From positions 124,001 to 188,000 of the forward strand of contig NZ_JAAAPJ010000012.1 in NCBI RefSeq assembly GCF_009909145.1: a stretch of 64,000 bases of DNA. The letters are read 5' to 3'. Source of the DNA: Corallococcus silvisoli. Its GTDB lineage: Bacteria > Myxococcota > Myxococcia > Myxococcales > Myxococcaceae. The position numbers and the translations under genes were made by a program. Below the pieces are notes generated by a model. It was not told the DNA's origin. It did not search any database and saw nothing but the letters and a program-made list of their open reading frames with translations. Positions within the stretch are counted from its first letter, which is position 1. Every line of letters starts with the position of its first letter. Shown piece after piece: positions 8,168 to 17,352 of the stretch.

Positions 8168-9001
8168 CTACTTGGCCGTGGCCTGCGCGGCCTTGGCGCG
8201 CTTGGTCGCCTCGCCGAACTGCTTGGTCATTTCGTTGAACTGGACCTGGAGCTCCTCGATGCGCGCGGCGTGAGCGGCGGCGCTGGCCTTGGCGGCGGCG
8301 ACGCGCTCCGCGGCCTGCGGATCCACGACGGGCTTCTTGCCCTTCTCCGCCTTGGGCGGCGTGGCGGCCTCGACGGCCTCCTGCTCGGCGGCGTCGCGCA
8401 GGGCCTTCTCGTGCTCCATGTACTTGGCCATCACGATGCGCTTGTTGAGGTACGTGTTGGGCGAGTCCGGGTTGATGGCGAGGACCTCGTCATACGTCTT
8501 CAGCGCCTTCTCCAACTCCTCCGGGACGGCCGGGGCGGCCATGGAGCGAGCCCCGCCGCGCTGCGAGTGGACCTCCGCGATCCAGCTGAGCGCGTCGGTG
8601 TCCTTCGGGTTGATCTTCAGCGCTTCCTGGAAGTACTGCTCCGCCTTCTCCAGCGGGCCGTTCTTCGCGTACATCGCCGCGATGTTGCGGTAGGCGTCGG
8701 CCTTCTCGGTGGGCGTCTTCGCGAAGTCCACCAGCTTCAGCGCGGCCTGCGCGGCGGCGTCCGTCTGGCCCGCCTGCATGTGCGCGAAGGCCTTCTTCTC
8801 CCAGACCTTCTCCTGGTTCGGGTCGATCTTCAGCGACTCCTCGTACTCCTTCACCGCCTCCGCGTAGTTCTTGTCGGCGAGGAAGTTGGTGCCCTTGACG
8901 CGGTGCTCCTTGGCCTTCTCCTCCTTCTCGTCCGCACAGCCGAAGGTCCCGCCCAGGGTCAGCACACCCAGCATCAAACCCACGCTACCCAGTCGCTTCA
9001 T
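8168..9001 (-). CDS. TPR-repeat lipoprotein
   Basis: A 277-residue protein with a signal peptide (MKRLGSVGLMLGVLTL) and a cysteine at 22 in TFGC, a weak lipobox, so probable but not certain lipidation. Residues about 35-215 carry tetratricopeptide units, for example NYAEAVKEYEESLKIDPNQ and PLEKAEQYFQEALKINPKD. Residues 215-277 are Ala/Lys-rich and probably a coiled coil (VAAAKASAAAHAARIEELQ). ATG 9001 is preferred over an upstream in-frame start because the signal peptide begins there. TPR proteins scaffold protein complexes; the partner is unknown. It stands alone on the minus strand, downstream of a convergent DUF3185 gene. Confidence 0.85.
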   Translation of the reverse strand: MKRLGSVGLMLGVLTLGGTFGCADEKEEKAKEHRVKGTNFLADKNYAEAVKEYEESLKIDPNQEKVWEKKAFAHMQAGQTDAAAQAALKLVDFAKTPTEKADAYRNIAAMYAKNGPLEKAEQYFQEALKINPKDTDALSWIAEVHSQRGGARSMAAPAVPEELEKALKTYDEVLAINPDSPNTYLNKRIVMAKYMEHEKALRDAAEQEAVEAATPPKAEKGKKPVVDPQAAERVAAAKASAAAHAARIEELQVQFNEMTKQFGEATKRAKAAQATAK

Positions 9002-9102
9002 GCTCAAAGCCTTTCGTGAAGTTCCAGGGGGCACGCCACGTCCGGGGGCCCCACGTGCCGCGGAATATACCCGAACTCGACTCGTGAGCCGCGTGTCCTG
9101 AG

Positions 9103-9132
9103 GGCCCGGCCTCCCCCCGGGCGGCCAGGGCC
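9103..9132 (-). terminator. Hairpin after the BtuFDC-like operon
   Basis: GGCCC (9103-9107) pairs with GGGCC (9128-9132) and GGCC (9108-9111) with GGCC (9123-9126) with one bulged base. The hairpin begins about 12 nt after the permease stop on the minus strand. No U-run. Confidence 0.35.
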
Positions 9133-9144
9133 GGACACTTCACT

Positions 9145-10083
9145 TCAGGAGGAGCGGCCGCGCGCGACCAGGGAGACGAGCAGGGGCGCGCCCAGGGCGG
9201 CCGTCACCACTCCCACGGGCAATTCCCGCCCGGGGAGGATCACCCGTGCCGACGCATCGCACAACGCGAGGAAGGCCGCCCCCACCACCACCGAGCCGGG
9301 CAGCAGGACGCGGCGACTCACGCCCAGAGTGCGGCGCACGAGGTGCGGGACGATGAGCTCCACGAAGGCGATGGGGCCGCACCAGGCGACGCACGCGGCG
9401 ACGCCCAGCGCCCCCAGGCCGATGGCCACCGTGCGGACGCGGCGGACGGGGACGCCCTGGGACTCGGCGTGCTCCTCGCCGGCGATGAACACCTCCAGTG
9501 CGCGGGTGAGGGCGAGCAGGCCCACGACGGTGACGAGCGCGAACGGCGTCAGCAGCAGCACGCCCGAATAGCCCACCTGGGGCAGGTGGCCCAGCGACCA
9601 GAGCGTGGCCGCCATCAGCTCCGCGGAGTCCGCGGAGAACTGCAATCCGGTGGCGATCGCCCCCGCGGCCATGGAGCAGGCGATGCCCGCGAGCACCACG
9701 TCGTTCATCCGCACGCGCCGGCCCGCCGCGATGGCGGCCACCACCAGGCTGACGCCCAGCGCCCCCACGAAGGCCGCGGCGGTGATGAGCGGCAGTCCCC
9801 CAGGCGCCAGTCGAGCCCCCAGGATGATGGCCACCAGCGCGCCCAGGGTCGCGCCCGCCGTGGTGCCCACGGTGCTCGGCGCGGCCAGCGGGTTCGCGAA
9901 GAGGGACTGATACACCGCGCCCACCAGGGACAGCGTGCCGCCCACCAGGATGGCCATCAGCGTGCGGGGCACGCGCAGCTGCCAGAAGATGAAGTCCGCC
10001 GAATCCGCGGAGAAGCCCGGGCCGATGAACGGCGCCACGAGGCAAGCGGCCACGCACAGCGCCACGAGGACCCAGGGCTTCAC
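9145..10083 (-). CDS. FecCD/BtuC-type ABC transporter permease
   Basis: A 312-residue integral membrane protein of the BtuC/FhuB/FecCD family that imports vitamin B12 or iron chelates across the inner membrane. Family signatures include FIFWQLRVPRTLMAILVGG, LSLVGAVYQSLFANPLAAP near residue 55, and the late segment FVELIVPHLVRRTLG, which contacts the ATPase. About eight to ten hydrophobic segments are apparent. The GTG start (10083) overlaps the ATPase stop as GTGA, so translation is probably coupled. It is the last gene of a three-gene operon. Whether the substrate is cobalamin, haem or a siderophore cannot be decided. Confidence 0.9.
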   Translation of the reverse strand: MKPWVLVALCVAACLVAPFIGPGFSADSADFIFWQLRVPRTLMAILVGGTLSLVGAVYQSLFANPLAAPSTVGTTAGATLGALVAIILGARLAPGGLPLITAAAFVGALGVSLVVAAIAAGRRVRMNDVVLAGIACSMAAGAIATGLQFSADSAELMAATLWSLGHLPQVGYSGVLLLTPFALVTVVGLLALTRALEVFIAGEEHAESQGVPVRRVRTVAIGLGALGVAACVAWCGPIAFVELIVPHLVRRTLGVSRRVLLPGSVVVGAAFLALCDASARVILPGRELPVGVVTAALGAPLLVSLVARGRSS

Positions 10084-10874
10084 GGCGTGCCTCCGCTCCG
10101 GGGCAGGCCCACGAAGACGCGGTGTCCCTCCACGTGCATGCCGTGCATCCTCACGCCGAACAACGCTCCCAGCTGTTCGCCCAGGTCCGGCGCATCGAGG
10201 CGCGAGTCGAACGCCACGCGGCCCTGGAAGAGCCCGACCACGCGCGGCGCGGGCGTCCCGGGCGCATGGGTGTGCGCGAGCACGTTGACGTCATGGGTCA
10301 CGCAGAGGATGCCGCGCCCCGCGCGCCAGAGCTGACCCATGCGCGCGTACAGGTCCAGCTGCTGCGCGGGGTCCAGGAAGTTGGCGGGCTCGTCCAGCAG
10401 CACCAGCGGCGTCTCCTGCGCGAGCAACCCCGCCACCGCCACGCGCTGCCGCTCGCCGCCCGACAGCTCGGTGATGGGCCGCAGGGCGAACGATGCGGCC
10501 CCCACCTCCGCGAGCGCCTGGTGCGCCGCCGCCTCGGAGGCGCGCCGGGACTCGGGGAAGCGGTAGCGCGCGGAGACGACCTGCTCCAGCGCGGTGATGG
10601 GCTCCGCCGCCTCCAGCCGCTGGGGCAGCCACGCGAGCCGCGCCGCGCGCTCACGGGGAGCGAGCTTCGCCACGTCCTGTCCGTCCACGAGCGCATGGCC
10701 CGCGTCCGGCTGGAGCAGGCCCAGCGCCACCCGCAGGAGCGTGGACTTTCCGGCGCCGTTGGGCCCGACGATGGCCACGAAGTCGCCCGGTGTCACGCGC
10801 AGCGACACGCCATCCAGCAGCGTCCGCCCGCGCGCTCGCACCGTCACCGCCTCCAGCGTCAGGCCGGCCGTCAT
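10080..10874 (-). CDS. BtuD/FecE-type ABC transporter ATP-binding protein
   Basis: A 264-residue ATPase powering the adjacent permease. It shows Walker A GPNGAGKST near residue 37, the signature LSGGERQRVAVAGLLAQ and Walker B LVLLDEP, followed by the switch histidine in THDVNVLAH. The frame remains open far upstream, but ATG 10874 is chosen because the nucleotide-binding domain begins at once (LTLEAVTVRARGRTLLDG) and because it overlaps the upstream stop as ATGA. The C-terminal 50 residues after the H-loop (GLFQGRVAFDS and onward) are typical of the BtuD/FhuC group. No membrane segment. Confidence 0.92.
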   Translation of the reverse strand: MTAGLTLEAVTVRARGRTLLDGVSLRVTPGDFVAIVGPNGAGKSTLLRVALGLLQPDAGHALVDGQDVAKLAPRERAARLAWLPQRLEAAEPITALEQVVSARYRFPESRRASEAAAHQALAEVGAASFALRPITELSGGERQRVAVAGLLAQETPLVLLDEPANFLDPAQQLDLYARMGQLWRAGRGILCVTHDVNVLAHTHAPGTPAPRVVGLFQGRVAFDSRLDAPDLGEQLGALFGVRMHGMHVEGHRVFVGLPRSGGTP

Positions 10875-11740
10875 GGCGCGGAGGGCAGGGTGCCCAGGGC
10901 GGCGTGGAGCCGGTCGACGACGTCGAGGATGGCGGGCCCGGTGGACTGCACGTCGGGGCCGATGACCAGCCGCACCCGGTCCTCTCGCGCGGCGCGCAGT
11001 CCGGTGAGCTGCTTCCATTGGGTGAGCACGCGCGCCTGCTGCTCGGCGTCCAGGGCGGGGGCGTTGATGAGGACCAGCACCGCGTCCGGATTGAGCGCGA
11101 TGACCCCTTCCAGCGACAGGTTGGGCGGCCCAAGCTTGTCCTCCGCGACGGCGTTGCGCCCACCCGCGGCTTCCAGCGCGGCGCCGTGAAGCGACGCGCG
11201 CTTCATGTACCAGACCTCCGACAGCGTGCCCGCCACGTCGCCCAGCACCAGCAGCACGCGTGGCGCGTCCTTCGGCGCGGGGCGCGACAGCGTCACCTGG
11301 AGCCGCTCCGCCAGCGCCGCGGCCTGGGGCTCACGTCCGCTCAGCCGGCCCAGCTCCTTCACGCTCGCCACGACCTCCGGAAGCGACAGCCAGGGCAGCA
11401 CCTTCAGCGGCGCGAGCGCGGACAGCGCCTCCGCTGGAGCCTGCTTCACCTGCTGGTCCACGAGCAGCGTCGGCTTGAGCCGCGCGATGGCCTCGAAGTT
11501 GGGGGTGAAGGTGGTGCCCACCCGAGGCAGCGCGGGAGCCCCCTCGGGCAGGGTGGTGTAGTCGGACACGCCCACCACCTCCGCGCCGGCGCCCAGCGCG
11601 AACAGCGTCTCCGTGAGGGACGGCGACAGCGAGATGATCCGCCGCGCCTGTGACTCCGACGCAGGGGGCGCCGAGCGTTGGCAACCAGCCGCGAGTGCGA
11701 GCACCACGCAGAGCAGCGAGGGGAGGCGGAAGAGACTCAT
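10871..11740 (-). CDS. Periplasmic-binding-protein-2 lipoprotein (BtuF-like)
   Basis: A 289-residue solute-binding lipoprotein: signal peptide ending in LALAAGC (clean lipobox), then two lobes of the Peripla_BP_2 fold. RIISLSPSLTETLFALGAG and VVGVSDYTTLPEGAPALPRVG are the classic BtuF/FhuD opening, and PDAVLVLINAP lies in the second lobe. ATG 11740 is preferred to an ATG 21 nt upstream because it sits at the start of the signal peptide. It is the first gene of the operon with the ATPase and permease. No cobalamin riboswitch elements were found in the 110 nt upstream, which weakens, but does not exclude, vitamin B12 as substrate. Confidence 0.9.
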   Translation of the reverse strand: MSLFRLPSLLCVVLALAAGCQRSAPPASESQARRIISLSPSLTETLFALGAGAEVVGVSDYTTLPEGAPALPRVGTTFTPNFEAIARLKPTLLVDQQVKQAPAEALSALAPLKVLPWLSLPEVVASVKELGRLSGREPQAAALAERLQVTLSRPAPKDAPRVLLVLGDVAGTLSEVWYMKRASLHGAALEAAGGRNAVAEDKLGPPNLSLEGVIALNPDAVLVLINAPALDAEQQARVLTQWKQLTGLRAAREDRVRLVIGPDVQSTGPAILDVVDRLHAALGTLPSAP

Positions 11741-11851
11741 GGGCGGGTCGCCTTCTAACACGCGGGTCGTCCTCGAGTGCCGGGAAGCGAAGCCTGGGTT
11801 TTACGCGTGAAGCGCGTTTATCCTGAGAAATCCTCACAGGGGGAATCGGAC

Positions 11852-13063
11852 ATGGCCTGGATGAATCCGTCGTCCCGCGCGCTCTGCGCCGCGGCGCTGC
11901 TTTGCACTTCGTCTGCCCTTGCCGCATCGCCGTTCGCGGAAGGGATGGTCTCCATCACGTTGGATGACGGCTGGAGCACGCAGTACACGGCGGCGCGGCC
12001 CGCGCTCAACTCGCGAGGCATTCCCGCGACCTACTACCTCGTCACCGACGCCATCGCGCAGGGGTGGGGTGGCTACCTGACCCTCGCGCAGGTGCGGACG
12101 CTCCATACGGAGGGAAATGAGATCGCCAGCCACACCCGCACGCACCCGGATCTCACCACGTTGACGCCCGCGCAGCTCACGTCGGAGCTGCATGACTCGC
12201 GGGTGTATCTGTCCACGAACGTGGGGCCGGCGTGTGGCAAGGACTTCGCTTCACCCTATGGTGCCTACAACGCGACCGTGATGGCCGCGCTGAAGCCGGA
12301 GTACGCCAGCCACCGCACCATCAACGCGGGCCGGAACTTCCGCGACACGGTCATCTACGAGCTGCGCGCCAACGACGTCTCGAGCGCGGTGACGGTGGCG
12401 ACGGTGAAGGGATGGATCAACCAGGCCATCGCGGAGAAGAGCTGGCTCATCATCCTCTTCCATGAGTTCACCAGCGGCACGCCCACGCGCGACACGCAAT
12501 ACAAGACCTCCAACTTCACCAGCATCCTCGACTACGTGCGGTCGACCGGCATCCGCACCGTCACCGTCGCGCAAGGGCTGGCGCTGACGGACGGCGTCAC
12601 GGAGCCACCGGTCTCCGTGGGCACGGTCGTCTACGACGACGCGATGGGCAGCGGGTTCCAGGACTGGAGCTGGGCGACGCACGACCTGGACCAGTCCGTC
12701 ACGGTGCACTCCGGGGCCACGGCCATCGGGTTCGAGCCGGACTTCTGGGAGGCGCTGATGTTCCACCACGCGGGCCTGGACCTGTCGCTGTACCAGTCCG
12801 TCGACCTCTGGGTGCACGGCGGCACCACGGGCGGTCAGCAGGTGCGGCTGGCGCTCTACAATGGCTCCACGCCGCGCGGCAGCATGAACCTGGCGACGGC
12901 GCTGGGCCACCCCATCGCGGCGGGGACGTGGCAGAAGGTCTCCATTCCGCTGAGCGCGCTGGGCGCGACGTCCGGCACGGTGGATGACCTCTACGTGATG
13001 GACGACTCAGGAGCGAACCAGGGCACGCTGTACGTGGACGACTTCATCCTCGTTCCCCGCTGA
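11852..13063 (+). CDS. Secreted polysaccharide deacetylase with C-terminal jelly-roll domain
   Basis: A 403-residue secreted protein. A signal peptide (residues 1-25, ending SALAAS) precedes a NodB-homology domain whose metal and catalytic residues are visible: ITLDDGW (D38, D39) and SHTRTHPD (H94, H98). It should remove acetyl groups from a polymeric N-acetyl-hexosamine such as chitin, peptidoglycan or an exopolysaccharide; the substrate is not determined. Residues about 255-403 form a beta-rich module (VDLWVHGGTTGGQQVRLALYN to TLYVDDFILVPR) like a carbohydrate-binding jelly roll. ATG 11852 has aggggga 7 nt upstream. It converges on the GH16 gene; together they look like an extracellular polysaccharide-processing pair. 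Confidence 0.9.
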   Translation: MAWMNPSSRALCAAALLCTSSALAASPFAEGMVSITLDDGWSTQYTAARPALNSRGIPATYYLVTDAIAQGWGGYLTLAQVRTLHTEGNEIASHTRTHPDLTTLTPAQLTSELHDSRVYLSTNVGPACGKDFASPYGAYNATVMAALKPEYASHRTINAGRNFRDTVIYELRANDVSSAVTVATVKGWINQAIAEKSWLIILFHEFTSGTPTRDTQYKTSNFTSILDYVRSTGIRTVTVAQGLALTDGVTEPPVSVGTVVYDDAMGSGFQDWSWATHDLDQSVTVHSGATAIGFEPDFWEALMFHHAGLDLSLYQSVDLWVHGGTTGGQQVRLALYNGSTPRGSMNLATALGHPIAAGTWQKVSIPLSALGATSGTVDDLYVMDDSGANQGTLYVDDFILVPR

Positions 13064-13076
13064 GCCGGCCTCGAAG

Positions 13077-13110
13077 CCGCGCGCGCCGGTTGCGCCTCCG
13101 GCGCGCGCGG
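13077..13110. terminator. Perfect 13-bp hairpin between convergent genes
   Basis: CCGCGCGCGCCGG (13077-13089) and CCGGCGCGCGCGG (13098-13110) are exact reverse complements around an 8-nt loop. The hairpin lies 14 nt after the deacetylase stop and 15 nt after the GH16 stop, so it can serve both strands. No U-tract on either side. Confidence 0.6.
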
Positions 13111-13124
13111 ATGGGATGCGACGC

Positions 13125-14483
13125 CTACAGCTTGATCAGCTCCACGTCATCCATGTGGATGAAGCTGGAGGCGTCGTGGACGGTCGCCTTGCTGTGCAAG
13201 CCGAACTCCAGGTAGCCGTTGTCCGGGACGGTGACGGCGGGCGTCTCCACCAGCGTGTAGTTGCCGTACGTGCCCAGGTTGGTGATGGCCGCCGCGCACG
13301 AGCCGCAGGTCTTCACCTGGAAGCGCGCGAAGTCGAAGGTGCCGCCCTTGCGGAACCACGCGCGCAGCTTGTAGGAGCCCGCCGCGAGCCCGGACTTCGT
13401 CTGGTACGTCCAGGCCTCGAAGGGGGAGCTCGCCGTCCAGTGCGTCAGGTGGTAGCTGCCCGAGTGCCCGCCGTTGTACGTCTCCGAGTACGCCGCCGCG
13501 CCCGTGCCGTCCGGGCTCCAGGTCGCCCAGCCCGTCATGCCCTGCTCGAAGCCGGCGTTGGTCAGGCCCAGCGACTGGGCGCCGCCGGGCTGGTACCAGC
13601 GCACCCACTCCACCTCCATCGTCTTGCGCGCGCCCCAGGGCAGGTCGATGGCGTCCGGCGACGGGTTGCCGTACCAGACGCCGCCCAGCGCGAGGTTGAG
13701 GATGAGGAAGTGCGGCTGCTGGAACTCCGTCTCGTTGTGGTTGAAGGTCGCCGTAGAGACGAAGTCGCGGTCCAGGCGGAACACCATGGTGTTCGCGTTC
13801 CACTCCACCTCATACGTGTGGAAGTCCTGCGACAGGTCCACGCCACGGCTCGCGCCCGTGCCCCAGTCCGCGTTGCCGCCGTTGTACCAATGCAGCGCGG
13901 ACTTCATCCACGTGGGCTCCGTGGACTTCCACTCCAGGATGTCGATCTCCCCGGCGCCCGGCCAGCCCGCGCTGGTGAGGTTGGAGCCCAGCGTCCAGAA
14001 CGCCGGCCACATGCCGTAGCCCGGCGGAACCTTGATGCTCGCGACGATCCTTCCGTAGCGCCCCTCCACCTTGCCCTTGGTGTGGATGCGGCCGGAATAG
14101 AACGACCGGTAGTTGCCCGGGCAGTGCGAGTCCGTGGGGTTGTCCCCCGTGCGCTCCGCCGTGATGATCAACTTGCCGTTGCTCACCGACACGTTCTGCG
14201 CACGCGGGAACTCCAGCTCGCCCGTGCCGAAGTTGCAGTTGTTGAGCAGCGGATCCCAGTTGCTCGTGAGCACCGTCCACGCACCCGTGTTCAACGACGT
14301 GCCCGTGAAGTCGTCCTGCCAGGACAACGTCCACCCCGCGCCCGGATCGTAGGCGCGCTCGCCCTGCTGCGTCCGGCCGTAGGCCTCCGCCTCCACGGGC
14401 GTGGCCTCCGGCTCCGGCGAACAGCCAGAGAGGAGGGTGAGGAGTCCTGTGGTGATCAGGCCAGCGCGTAGGGGGCGGTGCAT
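13125..14483 (-). CDS. GH16 beta-glucanase (laminarinase-like) lipoprotein with carbohydrate-binding module
   Basis: A 452-residue lipoprotein: signal peptide with lipobox LLSGC (C21). Residues about 45-295 are a glycoside hydrolase family 16 domain with the catalytic nucleophile and acid/base in GEIDILEW (E179 and E184, the ExDxxE bulged form used by beta-1,3-glucanases), preceded by MWPAFWTLG. Residues about 305-452 form a separate beta-sandwich binding module (GFEQGMTGWATWSPDG to SSFIHMDDVELIKL). It should cleave beta-1,3 or mixed glucans such as laminarin or fungal wall glucan, fitting predation. ATG 14483 has ggag 8 nt upstream; the frame is open further upstream but without signal-peptide character. 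Confidence 0.93.
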   Translation of the reverse strand: MHRPLRAGLITTGLLTLLSGCSPEPEATPVEAEAYGRTQQGERAYDPGAGWTLSWQDDFTGTSLNTGAWTVLTSNWDPLLNNCNFGTGELEFPRAQNVSVSNGKLIITAERTGDNPTDSHCPGNYRSFYSGRIHTKGKVEGRYGRIVASIKVPPGYGMWPAFWTLGSNLTSAGWPGAGEIDILEWKSTEPTWMKSALHWYNGGNADWGTGASRGVDLSQDFHTYEVEWNANTMVFRLDRDFVSTATFNHNETEFQQPHFLILNLALGGVWYGNPSPDAIDLPWGARKTMEVEWVRWYQPGGAQSLGLTNAGFEQGMTGWATWSPDGTGAAAYSETYNGGHSGSYHLTHWTASSPFEAWTYQTKSGLAAGSYKLRAWFRKGGTFDFARFQVKTCGSCAAAITNLGTYGNYTLVETPAVTVPDNGYLEFGLHSKATVHDASSFIHMDDVELIKL

Positions 14484-14620
14484 GAGTGCTCCGGGTTGGG
14501 GGAGCATCCATTTTGCCTGTTTTGGCTTGATTTTCCAGGAAGACACGGAGGCGATTGTTTCAGCACCGTGTCGGCCCGAGCGCGGGGGCTCCCGATGCGC
14601 GGTGGGTGTGCGAGGAGCGC

Positions 14621-15685
14621 ATGTGCCGCATAATCGACACCCGCATGCGCATCCCCCTCCTCCGCGTGGGCTCCGTCCTCGCGCTGCTCCTCCTGGCCGC
14701 GTGCCGCATCGAATCCGCCGCGCCATCGGGCGGTGTCGCCATGGCGCAGGCCGCGACGCCTTCGGGCGAGGTGTGGGTCTACACGTCGATGTACCGGCAC
14801 GTGCTGGATGCGATGGAGCCGCTGTTGAAGGAGCGGCTGCCCGGCATCCAGGTGCACTGGTACCAGGCGGGCAGTGAGAAGGTGGCCAGCCGCCTGGAGG
14901 CGGAGCGGGCCGCGGGGGCGGTGCGCGCGGATCTGCTGATGACGTCGGATCCCTTCCTGTACGAGCGGCTGGCGAGGGACGGCGCCTTCCTGCGCTATGC
15001 CTCCGTGAACGCGCTGCGGGTCCCTCGCTCGCTGATGGACCTGGATGCGAGGTACGCGGCGGTGCGGCTGTCCACCATGGTGTTGGTGCACCGCGTGGGC
15101 GCGGGGACGGCGCCGAGGTCCTTCGCCGCGCTGACGGATGGCAGCTGGACGGGGAAGGTGGCCATCGGGGATCCGCTCACGTCGGGCACGGCGTTCACCT
15201 GGGCGGTGTTCCTGCGGGCCCAGCACGGCGATGCGTACTTCGCGGGCCTGAGGGCGAGGGGCGCGGTGGTGGCCGGAGGCAACGCGGCGGTGCTTCAGAA
15301 GGTGGAGAGCGGAGAGGCGGACGCGGGCGTGTTGCTGCTGGAGAACGCGCTGGCGGCGAAGGCGAAGGGGAGCCCCATCGAGGTCGTCTGGCCGGAGGAC
15401 GGCGCGGTCGTCATCCCTGGCCCCGTGGCGGTGTTCGCGTCGACGCGCAACCCGGTGGCGGCGAAGGCGCTGGTGGACGTGCTGCTGTCGCCGGAGGGGC
15501 AGCGCATCATCGTGGAGACGGGCGACATGAACGCGGTGGATCCGCGGCTGGACGGACCGCGTGGCGGGCCCGGTGTGGAGGGCCTGCTGGGCCGCGCGCG
15601 GGCGTGGACCCCGGTGCTGCTGGAGCAGGGACTGCTGCACGGTGGTGACATCAAGGAAGCCTTCAGCCGGGCCTTCGCGCGATGA
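14621..15685 (+). CDS. Ferric-iron-type ABC transporter substrate-binding lipoprotein
   Basis: A 354-residue binding protein with a signal peptide ending LLLLAAC. The mature part reads GEVWVYTSMYRHVLDAMEPLLKE, the typical opening of the Fe(3+)/thiamine/phosphonate-binding family 1 proteins, with DLLMTSDPFLYERL and a C-terminal NPVAAKALVDVLLSPEGQ. GAGGAG precedes ATG 14621 closely; ATG 14645 is an equally possible start that only shortens the signal peptide. It heads a three-gene operon (ATGA overlap with the permease) and is divergent from the GH16 gene across about 137 nt. Ferric iron is the likeliest ligand from family resemblance, but 2-aminoethylphosphonate or thiamine are alternatives. 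Confidence 0.85.
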   Translation: MCRIIDTRMRIPLLRVGSVLALLLLAACRIESAAPSGGVAMAQAATPSGEVWVYTSMYRHVLDAMEPLLKERLPGIQVHWYQAGSEKVASRLEAERAAGAVRADLLMTSDPFLYERLARDGAFLRYASVNALRVPRSLMDLDARYAAVRLSTMVLVHRVGAGTAPRSFAALTDGSWTGKVAIGDPLTSGTAFTWAVFLRAQHGDAYFAGLRARGAVVAGGNAAVLQKVESGEADAGVLLLENALAAKAKGSPIEVVWPEDGAVVIPGPVAVFASTRNPVAAKALVDVLLSPEGQRIIVETGDMNAVDPRLDGPRGGPGVEGLLGRARAWTPVLLEQGLLHGGDIKEAFSRAFAR

Positions 15686-17352
15686 CGGGACGCGGCTGGG
15701 GGCGGTGGCTCGCGCTGTCTGTCTGGGCCGTTCCGCTGCTGCTCTTCGCGGGGGGGCCGGTCGCGGCGCTGTTGGCTCGGGGTGTGGGGGCGGCGACGGG
15801 TGGAATGGGAGGGATGGTCGCGGCGGAGTCCCTGGCGCTGGTGAACACGCTGGGCATCTCGCTGGGCGCGACGGCGTGGGCGCTGGGCCTGGGGGCCCCG
15901 CTGGCCTTCCTCCTGTTCCGCACGGACCTGCCCCTTCGCGGCGCGTTCACGGTGCTCTTCACGTTGCCCTCCGCCATCCCGGCGTTCATCTGGGGCATGG
16001 GGTGGCTGTCACTCGCGAGCCCGCGCGCGGGCTACCTGAACCGGCTGCTGGGCGCGGATGTGTTCGATGTCTATGGCGCGGGCGGCATCGCGTTCGTGGA
16101 GGGACTCTCGGGGCTGCCGCTCGTGCTGCTCGCGGGCGCCGCGGCGCTGAGGCGCGTGGATCCCTCGCTGGAGGAGGCTGCCCGCGTGTCCGGCGCGACG
16201 CCGCTTCGCGCGCTGGTGAGCACCACGCTCCCCCTGGTCCTGCCGTCGCTGCTCTCGGGAGCGGTGATGGTGTTCCTCATGGCCGCGTCCTCCTTTGGCG
16301 TGCCGTACCTGCTCGGCGTTTCGGCGTCGCCGCCCACGCGCGTCCTCACCACGCGCATCTATGAGCTGGTGCTCCTGGGCAGCGAGGAGGGCCTGCCTCG
16401 CGCGTCCGTGCTCGCGTCGTTCCTGTTGCTGCTGACGCCGCTGGCGCTGGGCCTCACGTGGGCGCTGGGCCGGAGCGGCCGGGTGCGGTTGAGCGCGGGC
16501 AAGGGCGTGTCTCCGCGCGCGCTGGCGCTGGGGGCATGGCGGCGCTGGGCGCTCCTGGGCGTGGGCGCATTGGGGGGCGCGCTGGTGGTGCTGCCGTTGG
16601 CCGCCATCCTGCTCACCTCGCTGCAACGCAGCTTTGGCGCCTCGCTGGCCTGGGACACGCTGACCTTGTCTCACTGGTCCGGTGTGCTGTGGGACGCGCG
16701 CACCTTGCGCGCCACGGGGCGCAGCGTGCTGCTCGCGGCGGGGGCGGGGGGACTCATCGTGGGGTTGGGGCTCGCGGGGGCGCTGCTGCGGCGGTCCTTC
16801 CGGAGGGGCGGCGCGGTGGTGGAGGCGATGGCCGTGTGGCCCTACGCGGTGCCGGGCACGGTGCTGGCGCTGGCGCTGCTGGTGGCGTTCTCGCGGGACT
16901 GGCGGCTGGTGGTGCTGGAGCGGGTGGCGTTCGTGCTGGCCCTGGCGAACACCCCGTGGCTGTTGCTCGTGGGCTACGTGGGCAAGTACCTGGCCCTGGG
17001 CGAGCGCAACGGCACCGAGGCCCTGGCTCAGGTGGACCCCTCCCTGGCGGAGGCGGCGCGGGTGGGCGGCGCGGGGCCGACGCGGGCGTTCCTGGACGCG
17101 ACGTTGCCGCTGCTCCGGCCCGCGCTCACGGTGGCGTTCGTGCTGGCGTTCCTCGCGTGCGCCACGGAGATCACCCTGTCGGTGCTGCTGGTGCCCGCGG
17201 GCTCCGAGGTGCTGGGCACGCTGCTGTTCGAGTTGCAGAGCTACGCGGATCCCGCCGCCGCGGCGGTGCTGGCGTGCGCGTTCGTGGTGCTGGTGGTGGC
17301 GGGACAGGCCGTGCTCGCGTGGGCGCGGCGCCGCGTGCCGGAGGTGCGGTGA
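15682..17352 (+). CDS. Two-module ABC transporter permease (FbpB/ThiP type)
   Basis: A 556-residue permease made of two fused binding-protein-dependent-transport modules, each with about six membrane segments. The EAA loops that dock onto the ATPase are visible twice: VDPSLEEAARVSGATPLRAL near residue 160 and VDPSLAEAARVGGAGPTRAF near residue 455. This internal duplication is characteristic of iron(III), thiamine and phosphonate importers. The start overlaps the substrate-binding gene by 4 nt (ATGA), and the stop overlaps the start of the ATPase gene (TGATG), so the three are translationally coupled. Confidence 0.93.
   Translation: MTGRGWGRWLALSVWAVPLLLFAGGPVAALLARGVGAATGGMGGMVAAESLALVNTLGISLGATAWALGLGAPLAFLLFRTDLPLRGAFTVLFTLPSAIPAFIWGMGWLSLASPRAGYLNRLLGADVFDVYGAGGIAFVEGLSGLPLVLLAGAAALRRVDPSLEEAARVSGATPLRALVSTTLPLVLPSLLSGAVMVFLMAASSFGVPYLLGVSASPPTRVLTTRIYELVLLGSEEGLPRASVLASFLLLLTPLALGLTWALGRSGRVRLSAGKGVSPRALALGAWRRWALLGVGALGGALVVLPLAAILLTSLQRSFGASLAWDTLTLSHWSGVLWDARTLRATGRSVLLAAGAGGLIVGLGLAGALLRRSFRRGGAVVEAMAVWPYAVPGTVLALALLVAFSRDWRLVVLERVAFVLALANTPWLLLVGYVGKYLALGERNGTEALAQVDPSLAEAARVGGAGPTRAFLDATLPLLRPALTVAFVLAFLACATEITLSVLLVPAGSEVLGTLLFELQSYADPAAAAVLACAFVVLVVAGQAVLAWARRRVPEVR

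Noticed and set aside
10875..11018. N-terminal extension of the BtuD-like ATPase
   Set aside because: The extra 48 residues are Arg/Pro-rich shadow coding inside the upstream gene; the ATGA overlap start is far better supported.
11741..11851. Possible cobalamin riboswitch upstream of the BtuFDC-like operon
   Set aside because: Neither the B12 box nor the conserved GCCACTG element is present, and the space is too short.
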